Shown in pieces: positions 9,185 to 18,285 of a stretch of DNA of 64,000 bases. Where the stretch lies: positions 48,017-112,016 of the forward strand of contig JAHISP010000062.1 of assembly GCA_018818165.1 (NCBI GenBank), in the 5' to 3' direction. How positions within the stretch are numbered: position 1 is the first letter of the stretch; every line of letters begins with the position of its first letter. This DNA is from Bacteroidota bacterium. Lineage in GTDB: Bacteria > Bacteroidota > Ignavibacteria > Ignavibacteriales > Melioribacteraceae. The translations under genes were made by a program, and so were the position numbers. The notes under the pieces were generated by a model. The model saw only the letters and a list, made by a program, of their open reading frames with translations, ran no database searches and was not told where the DNA came from.

Positions 9185-12100
9185 ATGGTCTACTTAAAAA
9201 AAATATTATTTTTTTCACTCTTCACAGTTTCTATTTTAATAGCACAAACAGTTCCTGTTACACTACACTATAAACCAACTATACCAGAGTTTACAACTTT
9301 ACGGCTTGTGGGTAATTTTAATGGTTGGAATAATAATGATGATACTATGATTATGACTGACCCTGATGGTGATGGAGTTTATGAAATTACAAAAGATTTT
9401 GCAATTGGCGTTGAACACTTGTACAAATTTGTTTTTGATGCCAATTGGGGTTTTGCGTGGAACGATCCTGATAATCCTGATATTAAAACAACCGACAATA
9501 ACAATTCTATTTTAAATGTAAAAGACCCTTTCTTAACATACTTGTTACCGCGTGGTAAAAATACTTTAAATGAAGTTTATGTAGATACAACAATTGGAGG
9601 AGAGCCTATTAGAGCCATATTTACTTATACGGATGCAAATCCAATAAACTTAACCTCTATGATTGTAAGAATAGACGGTGCAGCAATAGAAAATCCTGGA
9701 CAATATTTTAATTCAGAAAAAAAGGAATTCTATTATCAACCACCTGTTCCTCTTGCCGAGGGTGACCATACCGTAATTGTATCTGCATCTTCATCAAAAG
9801 GTTCAATATTTAAAATGTCCACTTTCACAAGAAAACCAGGTGCAATAGTATACAAAACACCAGTGGATTTTTATTATGATGAGTATAATACAGCATCGTC
9901 AGTGTTTCAAAGTATAAATTCTGTTTCTTTAGTTGGTAATTTTAATAATTGGAATGAAGTATTTGATCCATTACAAGATAAAAATAAAGATGGATTGTGG
10001 GAAGCTACAGCATTTCTTGAAGAAGGAAGTTATGAATATTTGTTTAAGTTGAATAAATCGCTTTGGGTAAAAGATCCAGATGAACCTACTTTTAGTGCAA
10101 TAAATGAAAATAATGCTTTTTCTGTTACACTTGATACACTACCAACAATTAAACTAATTGCACCAAATGAGAGTTCAACATTTGAATTAAACCCTGCTGA
10201 AATTAATTTTAAAGCTCTTTTAAGACCTGGAGTTAAATCAACGGTTGATGAATCGTCGATTGTGGTTAAGTTAGATGGTCTTCCAGTTACGGCAACATTT
10301 GACGCAGATAGTGGTTATGTAAGGTCATCAATTATTATTACTGGTGAAGGTGCTCATCAAATTAGTGTTGAGTTTGCTAATGCAAATAATTTCATTACCA
10401 CAGAAACTTATACTTATGGAATTCACTCTGGTAATACAGGGTTTTATTACGCAGATGCAATAAATGATGAACCATATTTTTATCCAACAAATGTTCCTCA
10501 AGGAAGCTGTGATATATTGTCACTTCTTATTGATGAAGTTAGTACTCACGATTCATTAGCATTTTCAGTTCAAATGGAAGAAATTTCTGATAGAACAAGA
10601 CTTGGACTTATAATTACAAATCCAGTTTCAACTTCTGCATCTGCCCCTCTTGGTTTGGATGTTGTAACAGAGGATTGGCAAAATAATGGTGTTTTTATTC
10701 CAATAGGAAAGCCAGGAAACGCATTTGAAAATACAACAAAAGAAAATATCTTTTGGGTTGGTCGCGATCCAGAAGTTTATAGCAATAAGCATTTAAATGT
10801 AAATTCTAATGCAGTTCTAAATAATAGTTTCGAGTTTACAATTAGCGTTGCATATTTAGATAGTTTACTCGGAAGCTGGACTAGAGAACGAAATATTTAT
10901 TTGTTTTCATATTTAGCCAATGAAGACAAGAGTGGAAATAGTTTTGAAGTTACTTCTGCCGAAGGTGGTAGTGATAAAACGGAAGACCCAGATATTTACG
11001 ATGCAGCATTTTTTAGGAGTGGTTTTTGGCAGAATAGAGTTTTTGCAAACTTTATTCCAGCAGGCGATAAAATGGGACCAAGAACCGTTTCACTAAATGG
11101 AAATGGACGAGGCAGAAACTCATTTTTAGCTAGTGATATTTCAGACAGTTTATCTACATATGGTCCAGCCATTAATTTCTATACGCCTTCAGTTACTTAC
11201 TGGTATCCAAATGTTAATGTAAAAGGTGATTTGAGCGATCCAAATATTACTACAGCTACTTTTTCTTTTAACGGAATTGAATCTGAAATTAGTATTGTAG
11301 ATTCAAAATTTGATGTGCCTGTAGTTCTTAACAACGGTGAAAATATAATTTTTGTAAAAGCTACTGATAATAAAGGCTTTGAATCAATATCTAAAAATTT
11401 ATATTTATATTATGAAAAAAACGACCAGACCACAGCTACAATTAATGGTAGCGTAGATGGTAGATCCGTAACTCTTTCTGCATACTCTTCATCATTAGAA
11501 ACACTAAGCTTTGGGTATTTGTGGACAGAGGATGATAAAAATCCAGCTACTCTTTTTGGCAGTTCTGATGATCCAGGAGTTCAATTTACAGTTCCGGATG
11601 TAGAAGGTGAATACTATATAAATGTTAGAATTTCAGGTAGTGATGGAAGTGTTGCAAATGCAAGAAAATTAATTTTCGCAAAAGATGGTTCTGTTTCTAT
11701 TGCTCAAAATAATGATCACGCTTCTTGGATTAACAGCGCTGTAGTTTATGAAATTTATCCACGATCATATAGCTCTACTGGCAATTTTGCTGGAATCCAA
11801 AATAAAATACCAGATATGCTTTCATTAGGAATTAACACAATTTGGTTAATGCCTATTTATACTGGTCCAACTACACACGGATATGAAATTACTGATTACT
11901 TTGGATTTGAAGAAGATTTTGGTGATGCTGAAGATTTTACAAATTTGGTAACAGCTCTTCATAATGCGGGCATAAAAGTAATATTGGATTTTGTAGTTAA
12001 CCATACTTCAGTTCAGCATCCTTTTATGCAGAACGTTTTAGAATATGGTTCTAACTCGCCTTGGGCTGATTTTTATATTTGGGATGGCGAGCCTGGCAAT

Positions 12101-13288
12101 TCTAACTATGCTTACTATTTTGATTGGGGAAGTTTGCCAAATCTTAATCACAACAATAAAGATGTTAGAGATTATTTTATTAAAGCAGCTTTGTATTGGG
12201 TTAAGGAATTTGATATTGATGGTTACAGATGTGACGTTGCTTGGGGAGTTGAAGAAAGAAATACTCAATTTTGGCAAGAATGGCGTTCTGCTCTTAAAAA
12301 TATTAAACCAGAATTGTTTTTGGAAGCAGAGGCTTCGTCAGCAGAGCCAATCTTTTATGAAAATAGATTTGACTCAGCTAACGATTGGGATTTGCGAAAC
12401 GACATTATTAACACAACTAATAACACACTTTCAGTAGAAGCTATGGATGCTGAATTAAGAAAAAGTTATCCATCGTATGCAAGACCTTTTAGATTTATCG
12501 AAAACCATGATGAAGTACGCGTGGCTTCTTCTCACGATACACAAAGATCAAAATTAATGCATACCATTTTGATGACTGCAAACGGAGTTCCACTAATCTA
12601 TTCTGGTGGAGAAGTTGGCGAATTAACAAATAGAGATTTGATTGACTGGACTGACCCAGATAATCTTAAACCGTATTTTAAATCGATTATTAAAATTAGA
12701 AATAAATATTTAGCCAATCCTGTATTGTCTAGAATTACTACCTCGTTGCCTTCGGACGTGTATGCTTATATCTCAGCTTCTGGGTTAAATAATATATTAA
12801 CATTAGCTAATTTTAAAAATACAGAGAAAAACGTTTCAATTAATATTGGAGATTTACCTCTAGGAACAAAATACCTTACCAACCTTGTTGATGGAACGGT
12901 GATTGATATTCAACCATTAAGTGGAGCTGTTGCTTTAGATTTTAATGCGTTTGAGGCAAAAGTATTTTATTTGGGAGAAGAACCTGTAAGTGTTGATTCA
13001 GAGGAAAACCAAGATTTAATTATTGATGAATATCAGCTTAGTCAAAACTATCCTAACCCATTTAATCCAAGTACTCAAATTACTTACCAAATTCCAGAAG
13101 CTGGATTAGTTACAATAAAAGTATTTGATATTTTGGGAAGAGAAGTAACAACATTAGTTAATAGAGAAATGGCTGTTGGTAAATACGATGTTTATTTTAA
13201 TGCATCAAATCTTTCTAGTGGAATTTATTTTTATACCATGAAAACTGGTAAATTTATAAACACCAAAAAGTTAGTTTTACTTAAATAG
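9185..13288 (+). CDS. T9SS-exported multidomain GH13 alpha-amylase/pullulanase-type glycosidase
   Basis: The 1367-residue protein starts with signal peptide MVYLKKILFFSLFTVSILIAQ. Two CBM48-like modules follow (about 24-108, LVGNFNGWNNN; about 240-322, LVGNFNNWNE), then about 436-635 resembles the C-terminal binding module of glucodextranase. The GH13 barrel begins near 846 (SAVVYEIYPRSY). Its conserved regions are DFVVNHTS (Asp935), GYRCDVAW (nucleophile Asp1017), LFLEAEAS (acid/base Glu1047) and FIENHDE (Asp1109), so it should be active on alpha-glucans. The T9SS sorting domain starts near 1283 (YQLSQNYPNPFNPST) and ends KLVLLK. With the upstream binding protein it forms a surface starch-use pair. 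Whether it is an alpha-amylase, neopullulanase or similar cannot be fixed from sequence. Confidence 0.88.
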   Translation: MVYLKKILFFSLFTVSILIAQTVPVTLHYKPTIPEFTTLRLVGNFNGWNNNDDTMIMTDPDGDGVYEITKDFAIGVEHLYKFVFDANWGFAWNDPDNPDIKTTDNNNSILNVKDPFLTYLLPRGKNTLNEVYVDTTIGGEPIRAIFTYTDANPINLTSMIVRIDGAAIENPGQYFNSEKKEFYYQPPVPLAEGDHTVIVSASSSKGSIFKMSTFTRKPGAIVYKTPVDFYYDEYNTASSVFQSINSVSLVGNFNNWNEVFDPLQDKNKDGLWEATAFLEEGSYEYLFKLNKSLWVKDPDEPTFSAINENNAFSVTLDTLPTIKLIAPNESSTFELNPAEINFKALLRPGVKSTVDESSIVVKLDGLPVTATFDADSGYVRSSIIITGEGAHQISVEFANANNFITTETYTYGIHSGNTGFYYADAINDEPYFYPTNVPQGSCDILSLLIDEVSTHDSLAFSVQMEEISDRTRLGLIITNPVSTSASAPLGLDVVTEDWQNNGVFIPIGKPGNAFENTTKENIFWVGRDPEVYSNKHLNVNSNAVLNNSFEFTISVAYLDSLLGSWTRERNIYLFSYLANEDKSGNSFEVTSAEGGSDKTEDPDIYDAAFFRSGFWQNRVFANFIPAGDKMGPRTVSLNGNGRGRNSFLASDISDSLSTYGPAINFYTPSVTYWYPNVNVKGDLSDPNITTATFSFNGIESEISIVDSKFDVPVVLNNGENIIFVKATDNKGFESISKNLYLYYEKNDQTTATINGSVDGRSVTLSAYSSSLETLSFGYLWTEDDKNPATLFGSSDDPGVQFTVPDVEGEYYINVRISGSDGSVANARKLIFAKDGSVSIAQNNDHASWINSAVVYEIYPRSYSSTGNFAGIQNKIPDMLSLGINTIWLMPIYTGPTTHGYEITDYFGFEEDFGDAEDFTNLVTALHNAGIKVILDFVVNHTSVQHPFMQNVLEYGSNSPWADFYIWDGEPGNSNYAYYFDWGSLPNLNHNNKDVRDYFIKAALYWVKEFDIDGYRCDVAWGVEERNTQFWQEWRSALKNIKPELFLEAEASSAEPIFYENRFDSANDWDLRNDIINTTNNTLSVEAMDAELRKSYPSYARPFRFIENHDEVRVASSHDTQRSKLMHTILMTANGVPLIYSGGEVGELTNRDLIDWTDPDNLKPYFKSIIKIRNKYLANPVLSRITTSLPSDVYAYISASGLNNILTLANFKNTEKNVSINIGDLPLGTKYLTNLVDGTVIDIQPLSGAVALDFNAFEAKVFYLGEEPVSVDSEENQDLIIDEYQLSQNYPNPFNPSTQITYQIPEAGLVTIKVFDILGREVTTLVNREMAVGKYDVYFNASNLSSGIYFYTMKTGKFINTKKLVLLK

Positions 13289-13306
13289 GTAAATGAAAAA
13301 TTAATT

Positions 13307-13357
13307 AACCAACTACTTTAGAATATTATAGGTTCAAAAAGTAGTTGGTTTTTAATT
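13307..13357. terminator. Bidirectional terminator between amylase gene and ftcD
   Basis: AACCAACTACTTT (13307-13319) pairs with AAAGTAGTTGGTT (13338-13350), a 13-bp perfect stem. It is followed by T-rich sequence on both strands, so it can end both convergent transcripts. Confidence 0.8.
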
Positions 13358-13361
13358 CTTT

Positions 13362-15191
13362 TTACAGCTTTCCCTCCACAATTTCGTTAACTTCGGCTAA
13401 CTCTCTTTCAGCTTTTAATTTTAAACTGGCACAATCATTTCGCATTTTGGAATTGAATTTTTCATCTTTAATTTCTTTTAGATTAATTAGCACATTGTAA
13501 ATTCCCCCAACAACTCCAGCAAACGCCATTTGAGCACCAACGCCAACATCGGTAATTGAGTTTGGATTTCCAAGTTCGGCAACCATTTTGGCAATTTCAA
13601 TTGCCTTTTCGCTTTCCACAGCAGTGTGATATGGAACTGCAACTGCTTCCTTTAATCCATTTTGCATTGCCTCAAAACGAGCAGATTTTTCTTCCTCGGT
13701 TTTTTGCGGTAAACGGCGTGCATCCATATATGAATTAAAAGCGTTTGTATCATCATCAATTGCTTTTATTAATGCATTCTTAATTGCTTGAGCTTTTTCA
13801 GCAGAAGTATTTAGCAATCCATCAATACTCTCGGTACCTCGTTTGTTTGCAGTTAAGTTGCTAACCATGGATGACAGTGACGCACCAAGCGCACCAGCAA
13901 GGGCAGCAATTGAGCCTCCACCAGGTGCAGGGGATTCGCGAGAAACTTCATCAATAAAATCTGTTAATTTCATTTCTACTAATGCATTCTCCAAATTGGA
14001 TGGCAAACCCAGCACACGTTCTTTAATATTAAAATCCGCGACATCAGTTAATACAAGCGATTGCACTGCTGTTTGTAAAATATCTTTTATTGGAATTCCA
14101 ACCGAACGCCCTTGTTTGGTTAAATAATATTTACCAACTTCCAACAATGCAGGATAAGGTACCATTCCAACAATTTCTGAACCAGTTACAATAAGCCCAC
14201 GTTCTGTAGCCATTTTTCTGGTGGCTTCCAAAACATGGTGCATTGATGTTACGTTATAATCCGTAAGATTTATTGATATTTGCGCTCTATCGTAATTAGG
14301 CACCATCCAACCGATTGCCTTACAATTATTAAAAATTCCTGGTCTTTTTACGGATTCCCCAATTACTTTATTTATCGAAATTCCATTTATGGAAAGTAAA
14401 TCGACAAGTGAATAATCATGTTTTTTTGTACAATGTTTCGTAATTTCTTCAAAAGTAGTTCCATTAAAATTACAACTTCCACAAGGATAATTACCTTCTT
14501 GATATTTAAGAACTTCTTCTCCCATGTAGTAAAATGGAACTATATTTCCTCTTCGTGCAGAGCGACCTTTTTCACGCAAGTCAAATGCAATATCTGTTGC
14601 ATGCAATATCTCGCGTGTATTTAGGTTTATATTGTATGCAATAAGAAATTCACGCACGCCAATAACCGTAGCACCACTGCGCGCATTAAATTTGAAAGGT
14701 CCATAATCTGGTTCCCATTCTGGCTTTTTTAATTTTTCATCTAAAGCCTCATATTCTCCTGCTCTTATAACAGCAAGATTTTCGCGCTCAGGTTTTTGTG
14801 CCGATTTTTCATACAAGTAAATAGGAATACCCAATTCATTTCCAACCCGCTCCGCAAGCTCTTTAGCAAGCTGTATTGTATCTTCAATTGAAATTCCGCT
14901 AACCGGCACGAACGGACAAACATCTGTTGCACCCATTCGAGGATGAGAGCCCTTGTGTTTTGTCATATCAATTAATTCAGATGCTTTTTTGATTGCTTGA
15001 AAAGCTGCTTCCTTCACACTTTTAGGCGAGCCAATAAATGTTACAACCGTTCTATTCATGTCATAGCCTGGATCAACATCAAGAAGTTTGATGCCGTCTA
15101 TTTTTTCAATTTCATCAGTAATTTGTTTAATTATTTCTGGGTTTCTTCCTTCCGAAAAATTTGGAACACATTCAATTAGTTGCTCGTGCAT
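13362..15191 (-). CDS. ftcD: Bifunctional glutamate formimidoyltransferase / formimidoyltetrahydrofolate cyclodeaminase
   Basis: FtcD moves the formimino group of formiminoglutamate (last step of histidine breakdown) to tetrahydrofolate and then deaminates it. The transferase half begins LIECVPNFSEGR and has KGSHPRMGATD with catalytic His83. The cyclodeaminase half starts near 411 (DFIDEVSRESPAPGGGSIAALAG). Between transferase lobes, residues about 213-287 form an insertion absent from the roughly 540-residue animal enzyme; it carries YPCGSC (Cys237, Cys240) and HCTKKH (His253, Cys254, His258), a possible metal site. Length is 609 residues. No hut genes are in the window, so it stands alone, ending at a bidirectional terminator. 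Confidence 0.92.
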   Translation of the reverse strand: MHEQLIECVPNFSEGRNPEIIKQITDEIEKIDGIKLLDVDPGYDMNRTVVTFIGSPKSVKEAAFQAIKKASELIDMTKHKGSHPRMGATDVCPFVPVSGISIEDTIQLAKELAERVGNELGIPIYLYEKSAQKPERENLAVIRAGEYEALDEKLKKPEWEPDYGPFKFNARSGATVIGVREFLIAYNINLNTREILHATDIAFDLREKGRSARRGNIVPFYYMGEEVLKYQEGNYPCGSCNFNGTTFEEITKHCTKKHDYSLVDLLSINGISINKVIGESVKRPGIFNNCKAIGWMVPNYDRAQISINLTDYNVTSMHHVLEATRKMATERGLIVTGSEIVGMVPYPALLEVGKYYLTKQGRSVGIPIKDILQTAVQSLVLTDVADFNIKERVLGLPSNLENALVEMKLTDFIDEVSRESPAPGGGSIAALAGALGASLSSMVSNLTANKRGTESIDGLLNTSAEKAQAIKNALIKAIDDDTNAFNSYMDARRLPQKTEEEKSARFEAMQNGLKEAVAVPYHTAVESEKAIEIAKMVAELGNPNSITDVGVGAQMAFAGVVGGIYNVLINLKEIKDEKFNSKMRNDCASLKLKAERELAEVNEIVEGKL

Positions 15192-15449
15192 TATTTCCTC
15201 AAAGATTACTTGTTATAATTTTATGTTAAAATTTAGTTGAATTAAATGGGTTATTCAAGAAGTGAAAAATCAATTTTTTGCAAGATCAATTTATGCCTTA
15301 TTATCAATGAGTAAAAGGTTTAATATTAGCAATTTGTTTAAAAAACATTTTCAGTTTTATCTACAGAAATGTGGCTTTCATTTAACTCTGAAAAACCAGT
15401 CTTAACTTTGTATATTTAAATCATAATTATTAATTATAAAGGAGTAAAA

Positions 15450-16319
15450 ATGATTTTTATAGTAGCTATTATAGTTGCAATTGGTGGACTTTTGGGATCT
15501 ATTAATATGAAAAAAGCTGGACGAAAGCAAGAAGCATTCATATCGCTTATGGTTGGTTTAGTTGCAGTTGCAATTGCAGTATTTAATTTGTTTACAGTTA
15601 TTCCTGCGGGAAATGTTGGAGTTGTTGATTTTCTTGGAAATGTTAGCGATAATACACTAAAAGCTGGTGTTAATCTTGTTAATCCAATGGCACGAATTGA
15701 AAAATTCAGCATTAAAACTCAAGAAATTAAAGAAGTAATGAGTGTCCCTTCCAAAGAAGGTTTAAGTGTTCAACTTGAAATAAGTTTGATGTATAAATTA
15801 ACTCCCGATAAAGCAAATGAAGTTTATAAAAGAATTGGTTCAAATTATCGCGAGATTATATTAATTCCCCAATTTCGTTCTGTTGTACGTGGAGTAACTG
15901 CCCGTTACGAAGCAAAAGCTCTTTATACAGCTTCACGTGAAAAGCTTGCTGGAGAAATAATTTCTGATTTAAATGGTTTAGTGGGACCTCGTGGAATTAC
16001 AATTGAAGAAGCACCTTTACGCGAAATAGTTTTACCTCCAGGCTTAACAAGATCTATTGAAGAAAAATTGCAAGCTGAACAAGAAAGTCAAAGAATGGAG
16101 TTTGTTCTTAGAAAAGAAACACAAGAAGCTGAACGTAAACGAATTGAAGCAAAAGGTATTAAAGATTTCCAAACAATTGTTTCGGAAGGAATAAACGACC
16201 AACTTTTACGCTGGAAAGGAATTGAAGCAACGGAAAAACTTGCTGCTTCACAAAATTCTAAAATTGTCGTTATTGGTGCAGGAAAAGATGGTTTGCCGTT
16301 AATTCTTGGTAATAATTAA
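15450..16319 (+). CDS. Prohibitin-family SPFH-domain membrane protein
   Basis: The protein is an SPFH/band 7 scaffold of the prohibitin type. Two hydrophobic segments open it (about 1-16 and 30-52), followed by the SPFH domain (IPAGNVGVVDFLGNV through SVVRGVTARYEA to about 190). A charged coiled coil follows (KLQAEQESQRMEFVLRKE, about 210-245), with the conserved prohibitin end GIEATEKLA...SKIVVIGAGKDGLPLIL. GGAG at 15441-15444 supports the ATG. Such proteins form ring-like membrane assemblies and often regulate membrane proteases such as FtsH; no protease gene is adjacent. It is monocistronic, ending at the hairpin at 16377. Confidence 0.87.
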   Translation: MIFIVAIIVAIGGLLGSINMKKAGRKQEAFISLMVGLVAVAIAVFNLFTVIPAGNVGVVDFLGNVSDNTLKAGVNLVNPMARIEKFSIKTQEIKEVMSVPSKEGLSVQLEISLMYKLTPDKANEVYKRIGSNYREIILIPQFRSVVRGVTARYEAKALYTASREKLAGEIISDLNGLVGPRGITIEEAPLREIVLPPGLTRSIEEKLQAEQESQRMEFVLRKETQEAERKRIEAKGIKDFQTIVSEGINDQLLRWKGIEATEKLAASQNSKIVVIGAGKDGLPLILGNN

Positions 16320-16329
16320 AAAAGACAAA

Positions 16330-16372
16330 ACGTGAAACTTGAAACGTGAAACTTGAAACTTGAAATGTGAAA
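16330..16372. repeat. Short degenerate direct repeat, (C)GTGAAACTTGAAA
   Basis: About 3.5 units of a 12-14 bp purine-rich motif (CGTGAAACTTGAAA, CGTGAAACTTGAAA, CTTGAAATGTGAAA) follow the prohibitin stop codon, just before the terminator hairpin. A distantly similar GTGAGA/GAAG repeat occurs inside coding sequence near 31147. Confidence 0.6.
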
Positions 16373-16376
16373 AATT

Positions 16377-16412
16377 AAAGCCCAATTCCGATTAATCGGG
16401 ATTGGGCTTTTT
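16377..16412. terminator. Bidirectional terminator between prohibitin gene and nadA
   Basis: AAAGCCCAATTCCGATTAATCGGGATTGGGCTTT forms a stem of about 15 bp with one mismatch. T-rich sequence flanks it on both strands, so it can end both the prohibitin and the NAD operon transcripts. Confidence 0.85.
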
Positions 16413-16439
16413 AATAATAATTCAATTGAAATTTTTTAT

Positions 16440-17375
16440 TTATACAATTTCTAACATTCGTTCTATTGGAATTCTCGCCTTCTTGGCTAACTCTTCAGGT
16501 ACTTTAACAACAAATTGTTCATATTTTAGTGCATTCAAAATTTTTTCGAGAGTTATCATTTTCATGTACTCGCAAACAGAGTCTTCACTCATTGGCGTGA
16601 ACTTACTTTCTGGACGCATTTTTTTTAGTCGGTGCAAAATTCCAACTTCTGTTGCAATAACAAACTCATTATTTTCAGAATTTTCAACATGAGTAATCAT
16701 TCCTTCGGTGGAATATATTTTAATATTGCAATCAAATACTGCGGATTTAAGCATACAAGAAGTAGAGCACCCACATTCTGGATGCACAAGAAAATCAGCA
16801 TGTGGATTTTCTTCCAATTTTTTATCAAAATCAATTTCACCAATTTTTTCATGAACATGGCATGCGCCATCCCATATTTTAATATCTCGTCCAGTCATTG
16901 ATTTAACATACATTCCAAGAAATTTGTCAGGTCCAAAAAGAATTTGTTTATCCTTTGGAATTGATTCTACAATTTTTACAGCGTTGGAAGAAGTGCAACA
17001 ATAGTCTGATTCGGCTTTTACCTCGGCAGTTGTATTTACATATGAAACAACTACAGCATTAGGATTTTCACTTTTCCATTTGCGTAATTCATCCGCATTC
17101 ATACTATCTGCAAGCGAACAACCAGCGTCAAGATCTGGGATAAGCACTTTTTTATTTGGCGAAATAATAGATGCAGTTTCAGCCATAAAATGAACTCCAC
17201 AAAAAACGATAACATCAGCATCAACTTTAGCAGCTTGCTGTGATAACCCAAGTGAATCACCCACAAAATCAGCAATATCCTGAATTTCTGGTCGCTCATA
17301 ATTATGTGCAAGAATCACTGCATTTTTTTCTTTCTTTAATCTATAAATTTCTTTTATAATTTCATTGTTTAACAT
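16440..17375 (-). CDS. nadA: Quinolinate synthase
   Basis: NadA condenses iminoaspartate (from NadB) with dihydroxyacetone phosphate to give quinolinate in the cytoplasm. The three cysteines expected to hold the [4Fe-4S] cluster are visible: Cys86 (DAGCSLAD), Cys201 (HPECGC) and Cys268 (SVCEYM). ILAHNYERPEIQ (substrate His24 and Tyr26), FCGVHFMAETA and STEGMITHV are family signatures. At 311 residues it has normal length. It is the last gene of the minus-strand operon trpF-like, nadB, nadC, nadA, 45 bp after nadC, ending at the bidirectional terminator. The oxygen-sensitive cluster is compatible with an anaerobe or facultative anaerobe. Confidence 0.96.
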   Translation of the reverse strand: MLNNEIIKEIYRLKKEKNAVILAHNYERPEIQDIADFVGDSLGLSQQAAKVDADVIVFCGVHFMAETASIISPNKKVLIPDLDAGCSLADSMNADELRKWKSENPNAVVVSYVNTTAEVKAESDYCCTSSNAVKIVESIPKDKQILFGPDKFLGMYVKSMTGRDIKIWDGACHVHEKIGEIDFDKKLEENPHADFLVHPECGCSTSCMLKSAVFDCNIKIYSTEGMITHVENSENNEFVIATEVGILHRLKKMRPESKFTPMSEDSVCEYMKMITLEKILNALKYEQFVVKVPEELAKKARIPIERMLEIV

Positions 17376-17420
17376 TATAACCTTAATATTTTTTTAAATC
17401 CAAAAAATTTTTTGCTAATA

Positions 17421-18278
17421 TTAGTCCAAAATATATTGACCAATATCCAAAGCAAAAACTGAATGCGTTAAAGCACCAATAGAAATAAAATCAACACCAG
17501 TTTCTGCAATGCTTTTAACTCGCTCAAGATTTACATTTCCTGAAGCCTCAACTAAAGCTCTTCCAGCAATAAAATCCACTGCTTTTTTCATTTCATTGTT
17601 ACTCATATTATCAAGCATAATAATATCAACTTTACAGTTAATTGCTTCTTCCACTTCTGTAATATTGCTAGTTTCAACTTCAATTTTTATTTTCTTATCA
17701 ACAACAGCTCTTATTTTATTTACAGCATTCGAAATTCCTTCAGCTACTCTTATATGATTATCCTTAATCATAACAATATCAAATAGACCTATTCTGTGAT
17801 TTTTTCCTCCGCCCATTGTAACAGAATATTTATCAAGCATTCTATATGCTGGAAGTGTTTTTCGCGTATCTAGAATTTGAGCATTTGTACCTTTCACAGC
17901 ATGTACAAATGCATTCGTTTTTGTAGCCACGCCCGACATTCTTTGCAGAAAATTAAGCGCGGTGCGTTCACCCATTAAAATTGCACGGTGCGAACCCGAA
18001 AACTCAACCAGAATATCACCATTTTTTACTATATCTCCATCCTCATATTTTTGATTCCAAGCAATATTGTTATCTAATTTTTTAAATACTATTTCTGCAA
18101 CAAATAATCCGGAAATTATTCCTTCTGCTTTGGCTTTAATTATTGCGCTTATTTTTTTTTCGCCGCTTATAATATTTTCTGTAGTTAAATCTCCATGCTT
18201 AATATCTTCATCCAATGCTAAATCAATTAAGTGTTCTACTGAATTCAAATCTATTTCTGCTCTTGTAATTACTTTCAT
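17421..18278 (-). CDS. nadC: Nicotinate-nucleotide pyrophosphorylase (quinolinate phosphoribosyltransferase)
   Basis: NadC converts quinolinate and PRPP to nicotinate mononucleotide. The family signature runs from ERTALNFLQRMSGVAT (104-119) through ILDTRKTLPAYR (135-146) and GGGKNHRIGLFD to MIKDNHI (170-176), which hold the PRPP- and quinolinate-binding Arg/Lys/His residues. IEVETSN and DFISIGALTHS complete the barrel. Length (285 residues) is typical. It starts 7 bp after the nadB stop, indicating cotranscription and likely coupled translation. Confidence 0.96.
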   Translation of the reverse strand: MKVITRAEIDLNSVEHLIDLALDEDIKHGDLTTENIISGEKKISAIIKAKAEGIISGLFVAEIVFKKLDNNIAWNQKYEDGDIVKNGDILVEFSGSHRAILMGERTALNFLQRMSGVATKTNAFVHAVKGTNAQILDTRKTLPAYRMLDKYSVTMGGGKNHRIGLFDIVMIKDNHIRVAEGISNAVNKIRAVVDKKIKIEVETSNITEVEEAINCKVDIIMLDNMSNNEMKKAVDFIAGRALVEASGNVNLERVKSIAETGVDFISIGALTHSVFALDIGQYILD

Positions 18279-18285
18279 AATCCTC

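Noticed and set aside
12045..12437. Plus-strand open frame of 130 codons inside the amylase gene
   Set aside because: It lies within the GH13 catalytic coding region in another frame; the composition is shadow-like and there is no ribosome site.
15367..15376. AAATGTGGCT string as a second copy of the end element
   Set aside because: Only a single short match without the opposite inverted end or internal palindromes, so it may be chance.
16330..16372. CRISPR-like array
   Set aside because: Units are 12-14 bp, adjacent and without spacers.
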